DNA of 64,000 bases from Actinomadura rubteroloni (GTDB taxonomy: Bacteria > Actinomycetota > Actinomycetes > Streptosporangiales > Streptosporangiaceae). A program made the position numbers and the translations under genes. Positions within the stretch are counted from its first letter, which is position 1. Every line of letters begins with the position of its first letter. Of the stretch, positions 50,992 through 58,550 are shown in pieces. Where the stretch lies: positions 434,001-498,000 of the forward strand of contig NZ_MTBP01000004.1 of assembly GCF_002911665.1 (NCBI RefSeq). The letters run 5' to 3'. Below the pieces are notes generated by a model. The model was given only the letters and a program-made list of their open reading frames with translations. It searched no databases and was not told where the DNA came from.

Positions 50992-51142
50992 CGACGGAAA
51001 CTTCCAGCGCGACCATTGCGGACTAACGCCGCGAGGCGGTCGGTCTTCGCGTCATGGGGGGCTGTGTCCGGTCGCGGAGGGTCGTAATCTGCTCACCAGA
51101 AACCTACGTACCGCGGCCCTCGCACGTGAAGGATTGCCATCG

Positions 51143-54100
51143 GTGAGCGCTCCCCGTCTGCCCGACCACCTCGAACTGCTCCTCACGGACGAGCCGGTGC
51201 TCGACGTGTACGCGCACGGTCCGTGGCGGGTCCCCGACGGGCTGTACGAGGAGCTGCGCGAGCGGGTCGCGGCCTACAACCGGGATCCGCGCGCCCGCCG
51301 GCTCACCCGGTCGCTGCGCGACGTCTACGCCCCGACGACCACGGCCGCCGGCGCGGAGGCGTGGTCGCTGCTGACGTTCCTGCTCGGCGCCGCCGCCGTC
51401 CGCGGGGGCTCGCGCGGCGACGTCGACTACGAACTGCTCGCCGGGCTGCTCGCCGCGCCCGAGCCGCCCGTCCGCGACGCCGTGGCCTGGTTCACCCAGG
51501 GCGGCCGGTGGCGCCCGCCCGGCCTGTGGCTGCCCGAGCCCGCCGGGGACGACGCCGAACTGCGCGCCGTCACCTTCGACCTCGCCCGCGACGGGGTCGA
51601 GCTGTTCGCCGGGCTCGCGCCGGTCGAGGCCCGCCGCCGCGCGCTGCTGGAGATCTTCGACCGGCGCGCGGCCGACCCGGCGCTGCGGCAGCGGGCGCTG
51701 ACCGTCCCGCAGGCCGCGCTCGCCGACGAGTGGACGGCCGGGCTGCCCGAGGAGATCCTCTCCGTCCTGCCCGAGCTGGCCGGGCCCGTCGCCTACCTCG
51801 GCTGGGCCTGCGCGGGCCTGGCCGCCGCGCACGAGCGGCTGCTCGCCGCGCTCGGGGCGTTCGACGCGTTCGACGCCGCGCTCGCCCGGCTGCTGCTGGC
51901 CGCCGGGCTCACCGCCGTCCCCGCCGAGCTGGCGCCCGCCGCGGGCCTCGCCGTCTACGCCGCCGTCGAGGACCGGACGCACGCGCTGCGCGGCGGCTTC
52001 GTCGTCGAGACCTGGCAGCGCGAGGTCCGGGCGTGGCTCGCGCGCGGGCTCGTCGCGGGCGAGGCCGACGCCTGCCGCGCCTGGCTCGACATGGGCACGC
52101 GCGTCATCGGCGCGCTGCAGGGGCTGCCGGAGGCCGCGACGGCGCCGCGCAGCCCGCTGCCCGTCCGGGCGTTCCAGCTCGACGTGCGGCGGCTGTTCGG
52201 GCACCGGCCCGTCGCGAACATCCTGACGTCCGCGCTCCAGGTGCCCCGGCCGCGCGAGGAGACGGCGCCCGCCCCGGCCGAGATCGCCGGCCCCGACGCC
52301 GGGTCCGGGGTGCTCGTCGGGCAGCCCGAGCTGACGGCCGCGCTCCAACGGGCGCTGACCGAACGGCTGACGGCCGACCGTCCCGTCCGGCTGCTCGTGG
52401 CCGGTCCCGAGGGCACCGGCAAGGGGACCGCCGCCGAGCTGGTCGAGCTGGCGTTAGTCGACGCCGGGGCCGTCCGCGAGGCGCTGTGGATCTCCGACCA
52501 GGTCTTCGCCTCGCTGACGGTCAGCGACGCCGTCCTGTGGTTGCAGGCGCGCGTCCGCGAGTGCGTCGAGAGCCGGCTGCTGCTCGTCGTGGACGACCTG
52601 GAACGCCTCGCCGGGCACGAGACCTGCGGCGCGGCGGCCGTCGAGGAACTGCGCTGCCTCATGGCCCGTTGCCCGGGGCTGGACGTCGTCGCGCTCTGCC
52701 GTCCCGACGGCGACCTGCGGCTGTTCGACCTGAACCCGGCGCTCGTGCGCGCGTTCCGCACCGCCCGCACCGTGGACTTCGCCGAGGACCACTTCACCGA
52801 GCTGTTCCGCCGCGCCGTCACCGCCCGGGGCGCGACCGTCGCGCCCGACGTCGCCCGCACCGCGGGCGTCCTGCTCAGCCGGACGCCGCCGCTGCTCAAC
52901 CTGCGCGGCGCGCGGCTCGTGGAGCACCTGGCCGAGGAGTGCGCGGCGACCGCGCGGTCGCGGCACGGCGCGGTGCCGCCGGAGGTGCGGCTCGGCGACC
53001 TGCCGCAGCGGCTCGTCCCGGCCGGCGCCGTCGAGACCGACCCGCTCGCCGAGCTGGAGGCGTGCGTCGGGATCGAGCCGGTCAAGCGGGAGATCCACGC
53101 GCTCGTCGCCGAGACCCGCGCCGCCCGGATGCGCCGCGAGGCCGGGATGGGCATCGCCGAGCGGTCCCGGCACCTGGTGTTCGCCGGGAACCCCGGCACC
53201 GGCAAGACCAAGATCGCGCGGATCCTCGGCCGCATCTACGCCGACCTCGGCGTCCTCGCCAGCGGCCATCTGGTCGAGGTCGACCGCGCCGACCTGATCG
53301 GGGAGTACAGCAGCGAGAGCGCGCTGCGGGTGCGGCGCGTGGTGGAGCGCGCGGTCGGCGGGGTGCTGCTCGTCCGCGACGCCCACACCTTCGCCTCCGA
53401 CGCCGGACGCGGGCAGGAGCTGCTGGACGTGCTGCTCACGGCCGTCCAGACGCACCGCAACGAGCTGGTCGTCGTCCTTGGCGGGCCCGAGGCCGAGCTG
53501 AACGGGCTGCTGAAGTCGCATCCGGAGGTGTCGGCGCGGTTCGTCCGGACGCTGCGCTTCCCCGACCTCGCCGACGACGAGCTGGCCGAGCTGTTCGCCG
53601 CCCGCGCCGCCGACGGCGGGTTCGCCCTCGCCGACGGTGTCCTTGAGAAGGTCCGCGCGGTCGTCCGCGCCGCGCCCCGCGACCGGGGCCTGGCCAACGC
53701 GCGGCTCGCGATCAGCCTGCTGGACCGCGCGATCGCCCGGCAGGGCCGGCGCGTCCTCGCCGACGGGGTCGTGGACGGGACCGAGTCGCTGGACGAGATC
53801 CTGCTCGTGGACGTCCCCGACAGCCCCGCGCCCGACTTCGAGACCGTCCCCGGCGACCCGTTCTCGGAGATCGAGCGGCTCATCGGCCTGTCGGCGATCA
53901 AGCAGGAGGTCGCGGCGCTGGTCGCCGAGGCCCGCGCCGAGCAGATGCGCCGCGACGCCGGGATACCGCTCGGCACGCCCACCCGGCACATGGTGTTCAT
54001 GGGCAACCCCGGCACCGCGAAGACGACCATCGCGCGGTTGATAGCGGCCGTCTACCTGCGGCTCGGGCTGCTGTCGTCCGGGCACCTGGTCGAGGTGACG

Positions 54101-54688
54101 CGCGCGGACCTGGTCGCCCAGTACATCGGGCAGACCGCGCCGCGCGTCCGGGCCGCCGTGGACCGGGCGCTCGGCGGCGTCCTGTTCGTCGACGAGGCGT
54201 ACACGCTCGGCGCGCCCGGCGGCGACCGGCGCGACTTCGGGCACGAGGCGGTCGCCGAGCTGCTGCGGCTGATGGAGGAGCACCGGTCCGACCTGGTGGT
54301 GATCGTCGCCGGGTACGACGCGGAAATGCGCGCGTTCCTGGACTCCAACCCCGGCCTGGCGTCGCGGTTCCCGAAGGTGCTGCGGTTCCCGGACTACTCG
54401 ACGGCCGAACTCGTCACGATCTTCGAGTCGATGGCCGCCGCGAACGGGTACACCCTCGCCGAGGACGTGCTGCCCGCCGTCCGGCGGCGGATCGCGGAGG
54501 AGCCGCGCGGCGCGTCGTTCGGTAACGCCCGGTTCGTCCGCAACCTCTTGGACGCGGCCATCGCGCAGCAGGGCCGCCGCATCACCGGAGCGGGCACGCC
54601 AGGGGCGGACGAGGTGCGCGAGCTGCGCGCGGGGGACCTGGCCGCCGCCCGGCCGATCCGCGACCTCGAACCCGGGAACTACCTGTGA
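51143..54688 (+). CDS. Three-module CbbX/EccA-like AAA ATPase
   Basis: A large cytoplasmic protein of 1181 residues from GTG 51143 (AAGGA upstream). Residues 1-400 are helical with no recognised domain. Three AAA modules follow: the first has a weak Walker A, GPEGTGKGT (about 421); the second has GNPGTGKTKIARIL (about 682), but its Walker B is VLLVRDAHTF (Arg745-Asp746 where Asp-Glu is expected); the third has GNPGTAKTTIARLI (about 954) with an intact FVDEAYTL (Asp1017-Glu1018). Each of the last two ends with the CbbX-type GNAR/LANAR Arg region. So only the third should hydrolyse ATP well. No T7SS genes are adjacent. Confidence 0.9.
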   Translation: MSAPRLPDHLELLLTDEPVLDVYAHGPWRVPDGLYEELRERVAAYNRDPRARRLTRSLRDVYAPTTTAAGAEAWSLLTFLLGAAAVRGGSRGDVDYELLAGLLAAPEPPVRDAVAWFTQGGRWRPPGLWLPEPAGDDAELRAVTFDLARDGVELFAGLAPVEARRRALLEIFDRRAADPALRQRALTVPQAALADEWTAGLPEEILSVLPELAGPVAYLGWACAGLAAAHERLLAALGAFDAFDAALARLLLAAGLTAVPAELAPAAGLAVYAAVEDRTHALRGGFVVETWQREVRAWLARGLVAGEADACRAWLDMGTRVIGALQGLPEAATAPRSPLPVRAFQLDVRRLFGHRPVANILTSALQVPRPREETAPAPAEIAGPDAGSGVLVGQPELTAALQRALTERLTADRPVRLLVAGPEGTGKGTAAELVELALVDAGAVREALWISDQVFASLTVSDAVLWLQARVRECVESRLLLVVDDLERLAGHETCGAAAVEELRCLMARCPGLDVVALCRPDGDLRLFDLNPALVRAFRTARTVDFAEDHFTELFRRAVTARGATVAPDVARTAGVLLSRTPPLLNLRGARLVEHLAEECAATARSRHGAVPPEVRLGDLPQRLVPAGAVETDPLAELEACVGIEPVKREIHALVAETRAARMRREAGMGIAERSRHLVFAGNPGTGKTKIARILGRIYADLGVLASGHLVEVDRADLIGEYSSESALRVRRVVERAVGGVLLVRDAHTFASDAGRGQELLDVLLTAVQTHRNELVVVLGGPEAELNGLLKSHPEVSARFVRTLRFPDLADDELAELFAARAADGGFALADGVLEKVRAVVRAAPRDRGLANARLAISLLDRAIARQGRRVLADGVVDGTESLDEILLVDVPDSPAPDFETVPGDPFSEIERLIGLSAIKQEVAALVAEARAEQMRRDAGIPLGTPTRHMVFMGNPGTAKTTIARLIAAVYLRLGLLSSGHLVEVTRADLVAQYIGQTAPRVRAAVDRALGGVLFVDEAYTLGAPGGDRRDFGHEAVAELLRLMEEHRSDLVVIVAGYDAEMRAFLDSNPGLASRFPKVLRFPDYSTAELVTIFESMAAANGYTLAEDVLPAVRRRIAEEPRGASFGNARFVRNLLDAAIAQQGRRITGAGTPGADEVRELRAGDLAAARPIRDLEPGNYL

Positions 54689-54851
54689 TTAAGCCTTTCG
54701 TCTGACCGCGGCCCGTGGCGCGTCGGCGACGGAGATGACGTCACGGGCCGGTGAATCATGCGCCGGAGGGACGCGGGCACGCGGCGGGAATGTCTACTGT
54801 TGAAGGACGTTCCCGGCGTTCGGACCGGGTGGTTCGCAGGAAGGTGTCCCC

Positions 54852-55925
54852 GTGGCGCACAGCAGGTCCGCTCCCGTCCCGCCGGAGGACCCGTACGCCT
54901 ACGGGGGCCAGCACGGCGGGGACCAGTTCCGCGGCCACGGCCAGGGCGCCCACGACGGCCCGTCCGGGTACCCCCGGCGGCGGCGGTGGCCCCGCGTCCT
55001 CGGGGTCCTGGTGCTCGTGCTCGTGCTGGTCGTGGTGGGCGGCTACTTCTACCTGGACTCGCGGCTCAAGCGCGAGGACGTCCTCTCGGACTATGCGGGC
55101 CGCGTCGCCGACACGCCCGGCACGAACTGGCTGATCGTCGGCTCCGACAGCCGCGCGGGCCTGTCCCGCGAGCAGCGCCACAAGCTCGGGACGGGCCAGG
55201 CCGCGGGCCGCCGCACCGACTCGATGATGCTGCTGCACTACGGCTCCGGCGGCACCACGCTCGTCAGCCTCCCGCGCGACTCCTACCTCCCGATCCCCGG
55301 CCACGGCTCCAACAAGCTCAACGCGGCGTTCGCGTTCGGCGGCCCGAAGCTGCTCGTCCGGACGGTCGAGGGCGCGACCGGCGTCCACATCGACCACTAC
55401 GCCGAGATCGGCTTCAGCGGCTTCGTCGGCGTGGTGGACGCGGTCGGCGGCGTGGACATCTGCGTCAAGTCCCCGATGAAGGACCCGAAGGCCAAGCTGG
55501 ACCTCAAGCCCGGCTGCCAGACCCTGGACGGCAAGGACGCGCTCGGCTACGTCCGGTCCCGCGCCTACGCCCGCGCCGACCTGGAGCGCGTCGAGCACCA
55601 GCGCCAGTTCTTCGGCGCCCTGATGAAGAAGTCCACCGGGCCGGGCGTGCTGCTCAACCCGTTCCGCAGCGTCCCGATGGCCCTCAACGCCACCAGCAAC
55701 TTCCTGGTCGACGACCACGACCACCTCTACGACCTGGCCCGCATGATGTGGGCGATGCGCGGCGTCAGCGGCGGCGGCGGCCGGACGACGACCGTCCCGA
55801 TCGGCGGCACCGGGCAGACCCCGTCCGTGGGCGCCTACATCACCTGGGACCGGGCCCGCGCCGGAAAGCTCTTCGGCGCCCTCGCCCACGACGAGCCCGT
55901 CCCCGCGAGCGTGATCAGCAACTGA
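54852..55925 (+). CDS. LytR-CpsA-Psr (LCP) family cell-wall glycopolymer transferase
   Basis: A protein of 357 residues from GTG 54852. After a His/Gly/Pro-rich cytoplasmic start and a single membrane segment (VLGVLVLVLVLVVVGGYFYL), the LCP domain has GTNWLIVGSDSRAG, RRTDSMMLLHYG, TLVSLPRDSYLPIPGHG, NKLNAAFAFGG, and YVRSRAYARADLERVEHQRQ, with the Asp and Arg residues that hold the pyrophosphate. It links polyprenyl-phosphate glycopolymers to peptidoglycan. A hairpin follows. Confidence 0.94.
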   Translation: MAHSRSAPVPPEDPYAYGGQHGGDQFRGHGQGAHDGPSGYPRRRRWPRVLGVLVLVLVLVVVGGYFYLDSRLKREDVLSDYAGRVADTPGTNWLIVGSDSRAGLSREQRHKLGTGQAAGRRTDSMMLLHYGSGGTTLVSLPRDSYLPIPGHGSNKLNAAFAFGGPKLLVRTVEGATGVHIDHYAEIGFSGFVGVVDAVGGVDICVKSPMKDPKAKLDLKPGCQTLDGKDALGYVRSRAYARADLERVEHQRQFFGALMKKSTGPGVLLNPFRSVPMALNATSNFLVDDHDHLYDLARMMWAMRGVSGGGGRTTTVPIGGTGQTPSVGAYITWDRARAGKLFGALAHDEPVPASVISN

Positions 55926-55932
55926 CCCGTCC

Positions 55933-55966
55933 GCGCCGCCGCCACGCCCGGGTGTGGCGGCGGCGC
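55933..55966 (+). terminator. 13-bp perfect hairpin after the LCP gene
   Basis: GCGCCGCCGCCAC and its exact complement flank an eight-base loop, eight bases after the stop. Confidence 0.78.
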
Positions 55967-56019
55967 CGTGCCGGTGGGGCCGCGTGGGGGCTGCGGGGGC
56001 AGCGGTTAGAGTCGATGGC

Positions 56020-56307
56020 ATGTCCGAGAAGACGCCCGACGCGGCCGAACTGGAGTTGCTGCCGACCTCCGAGCTGCACGACCGGGCGGTGGCGCGTGCT
56101 CGTGAGCGGCGCGACCTCGGCTTTCTGTGGGAGCTGCTGCGCGCCATCCCGGCCGCCGCCGCGGCCACCGGGGAGGTCGACCGCGCCGAATTCGACATGC
56201 TGCACGTGATGTCGCTGCTGGAGGAGTTCCGGTACGCGGGGGACAGCGACCTCGCCGACGCGCTGCGGCCCGTGTATGTGAGCTATCTCACCGAACACGG
56301 CGGCTGA
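56020..56307 (+). CDS. Conserved small hypothetical protein
   Basis: A soluble acidic protein of 95 residues from ATG 56020, all helical (LPTSELHDRAVARARERRDL, then GFLWELLRAIPAA and VMSLLEEFRYAGDSDLADAL). Similar proteins occur in many actinomycetes without a known function, from memory. The RRDLGFLWELL core is the conserved part. No partner is clear. Confidence 0.75.
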   Translation: MSEKTPDAAELELLPTSELHDRAVARARERRDLGFLWELLRAIPAAAAATGEVDRAEFDMLHVMSLLEEFRYAGDSDLADALRPVYVSYLTEHGG

Positions 56308-56458
56308 CGGGCGGAGCGCGGGGCGCTGAGCTGCCCGTTCCCGGCGGCCCGTCCGGATGATCACGTTCTGTCGTCGTGTCTTTACCCTGGGTGCGCCTGA
56401 CGTCCCCGGCCCCAGGGAATTACTCTCTGTAGGCAAGTCACCGCAGAGGGTGGGGGAC

Positions 56459-56614
56459 GTGAACAAGAAATACCTGAAAATGGCCACGATCGCGTTTATC
56501 GCCTGGTACGTCATCAGTCGTCCCGACGGTGCGGCCAGCCTGGTGAACAGCGGATTGGGCGGACTCGGGAACGCCGCGGACTCGCTGGCGCAGTTCATGA
56601 GCGCCATTCCCTGA
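56459..56614 (+). CDS. 51-residue single-span membrane protein (paralogue 1)
   Basis: GTG 56459 (GGGGGAC upstream) encodes NKKYLKMATIAFIAWYVISR then PDGAASLVNSGLGGLGNAAD and SLAQFMSAIP. The hydrophobic N-terminal helix is followed by an amphipathic Gly/Ala/Asn-rich helix. It is a paralogue of the 55-residue protein encoded 222 bases downstream. This class of mini protein (basic start, one span, R-P-x-x-A-A, short amphipathic tail) recurs in actinomycetes; the function is unknown. Confidence 0.72.
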   Translation: MNKKYLKMATIAFIAWYVISRPDGAASLVNSGLGGLGNAADSLAQFMSAIP

Positions 56615-56836
56615 CGCACGCCGGGCCGGCGCCCCGTGCCCCCGGCGGGCGCGGGGCTTCGTCGCGGCGGCGCGGAGCGTGGCGGACGCGATCGGATCCG
56701 TCAAGTCCGCGTATCGCGGGACAGTCGGCGGTTGCCGCCAGGTCACAGTAAAATCCCGCTTTGCAGATCACAGCAGCGGGGCACAATGTGACCGGGTCCC
56801 TGTGTCGCTGCGCTACTACGAGGACGGCGTTGCCAG

Positions 56837-57004
56837 ATGATGAAGAAGTACGGCCGCTTTGTCGCCATCGCGTTTGTCATCTTCTACCTCCTGAGCTCGC
56901 CGCGCGCGGCGGCCGACGTGGTGAACAACGCCTTCGCGCGGCTGGGCGACGCGGGCAACCAGCTCGGCACGTTCGTGACGTCGATCGGCGTGCTGGGAGG
57001 CTGA
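56837..57004 (+). CDS. 55-residue single-span membrane protein (paralogue 2)
   Basis: ATG 56837 (or 56840) encodes MMKKYGRFVAIAFVIFYLLS then SPRAAADVVNNAFARLGDAG and NQLGTFVTSI. It matches paralogue 1 position by position: K-K-Y, A-I-A-F, Y-x-x-S-x-P-x-x-A-A, V-N, L-G-x-A-G/A. It precedes the glutathione peroxidase by 37 bases. I would expect both to sit in the cytoplasmic membrane with the amphipathic tail along the surface. Confidence 0.72.
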   Translation: MMKKYGRFVAIAFVIFYLLSSPRAAADVVNNAFARLGDAGNQLGTFVTSIGVLGG

Positions 57005-57041
57005 CGCGGGGCCTGCGGGCCGATCTTCTAGGATCGGCCGC

Positions 57042-57530
57042 ATGTCTGTCTTCGATGTAGAGATCGACGCCCTTCAGGGCGGTTCCGCCGACCTCGGGCA
57101 GTACCGGGGCAAGGCCGTCCTCGTGGTGAACGTCGCGTCCAAGTGCGGCCTCACCCCGCAGTACGAAGGGCTGGAGCGCCTGCACGAGCGGTACGCCGAG
57201 CGCGGTTTCACCGTCCTCGGCGTGCCCTGCAACCAGTTCATGGGGCAGGAGCCGGGCACCTCGGAGGAGATCGCCGCGTTCTGCTCGGCGACCTACGGGG
57301 TGACGTTCCCGCTGACGGAGAAGGTCGACGTCAACGGCGAGCACCGGCACGTCCTCTACCGGGAGCTGGTGGACGTCCCCGACGCCGAGGGCCACACCGG
57401 CGACATCCGGTGGAACTTCGAGAAGTTCCTCATCGGTCCCGACGGGGCGGTGGCGGCCCGGTTCTCCCCGCAGACCGAACCGGAGTCGGCCGAGGTCGTC
57501 GCGGCCGTCGAGGCGGCGCTGCCCGCCTGA
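57042..57530 (+). CDS. Glutathione peroxidase-family thiol peroxidase
   Basis: A protein of 162 residues that reduces peroxides with thioredoxin or mycothiol-linked reductants; actinomycetes generally lack glutathione. The catalytic set is Cys in VNVASKCGLTPQYEGL, Gln in GVPCNQFMGQEPG and Trp in IRWNFEKFLIG. The second Cys in PCNQF is the usual resolving-type position. ATG 57042 follows a weak GGATCGG site. Confidence 0.95.
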   Translation: MSVFDVEIDALQGGSADLGQYRGKAVLVVNVASKCGLTPQYEGLERLHERYAERGFTVLGVPCNQFMGQEPGTSEEIAAFCSATYGVTFPLTEKVDVNGEHRHVLYRELVDVPDAEGHTGDIRWNFEKFLIGPDGAVAARFSPQTEPESAEVVAAVEAALPA

Positions 57531-57613
57531 TCCGGTGTCCGGTCCGGCGTTCCGGGGACGGAACCGGCACGCCGGTCGTTGTCACGAGAACCGAGAGCGA
57601 CGGCGGAGGGGCC

Positions 57614-58522
57614 ATGACGGGCTGGACGGCGGACGACATTCCCGACCTCGGCGGGCGGCGCGCGATCGTCACCGGCGCCAACAGCGGGATCGGGTACCAC
57701 ACCGCGCTGCAACTGGCGCGGCACGGAGCGGCGGTCGTCCTCGCTTGCCGCAGCGCCGAGCGCGGGGCGCAGGCCCTCGGCCGGCTTCGCGCCGCCGTCC
57801 CCGGCGCCGCCGTCGAACTGGCGTCGCTCGACCTCGCCGACCTGGAGTCGGTCCGCGCGTTCGCCGCCGCGCACGACGGGCCGCTCGACCTGCTCGTCAA
57901 CAACGCGGGCGTGATGGCGCTGCCGCACCGCACGACCGCCGACGGCTTCGAGATGCAGTTCGGCACCAACCACCTCGGCCACTTCGCCCTGACGGGCCTG
58001 CTGCTGCCCGCCCTGCGCGCGACCGCCGCGCCGCGCGTGGTGACGGTCACCAGCGGGTTCGCCAGGGTCGGGCGGCTGCGCTTCGACGACCTGCAGAGCG
58101 AGCGCCGCTACCGCAAGTGGGTCGCCTACGCCGACTCCAAGCTGGCCAACCTGGTGTTCGCCAAGGAACTGGCCCGCCGCTACTCCGACGTCCTGAGCGT
58201 CGCCGCGCACCCCGGGTACGCGTCCACGAACCTCCAGCAGGCGGGCCCGCAGATGGCGGGCAACGCCGTCACCGACCGGCTCGCCGTGCTCGGCAACACC
58301 CTGATCGGGCAGTCCGCGGCGGGCGGGGCGCTGCCGACCCTCTACGCGGCGGCGTCCCCGGACGTCGTCACCGGCGCCTGCTACGGCCCGCGCGGCGTCT
58401 TCAACCTGCGCGGCGCGCCGGGCCGCGTCCCGATGGGCCGCACGGCGGACCGCGCCGACCTCGGCCGCCGCCTGTGGGAGACGTCCGAGCGCCTGACCGG
58501 CGTCACCTTCGCGCCCGCCTGA
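57614..58522 (+). CDS. Short-chain dehydrogenase/reductase
   Basis: A protein of 302 residues from ATG 57614 (GGAGGGG upstream). The NADP-binding TGANSGIGYHTALQLARHG, the NNAGVM motif, the catalytic Ser in VVTVTSGFARVG and Tyr-Lys in YADSKLANLVF are all present. It belongs to the retinol-dehydrogenase/protochlorophyllide-reductase-like subgroup common in actinomycetes. The substrate is unknown. It is 83 bases after the peroxidase gene and converges on the next minus-strand gene. Confidence 0.93.
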   Translation: MTGWTADDIPDLGGRRAIVTGANSGIGYHTALQLARHGAAVVLACRSAERGAQALGRLRAAVPGAAVELASLDLADLESVRAFAAAHDGPLDLLVNNAGVMALPHRTTADGFEMQFGTNHLGHFALTGLLLPALRATAAPRVVTVTSGFARVGRLRFDDLQSERRYRKWVAYADSKLANLVFAKELARRYSDVLSVAAHPGYASTNLQQAGPQMAGNAVTDRLAVLGNTLIGQSAAGGALPTLYAAASPDVVTGACYGPRGVFNLRGAPGRVPMGRTADRADLGRRLWETSERLTGVTFAPA

Positions 58523-58550
58523 CGGCCTGTCCGGTCGTGCGCCCGGACGG

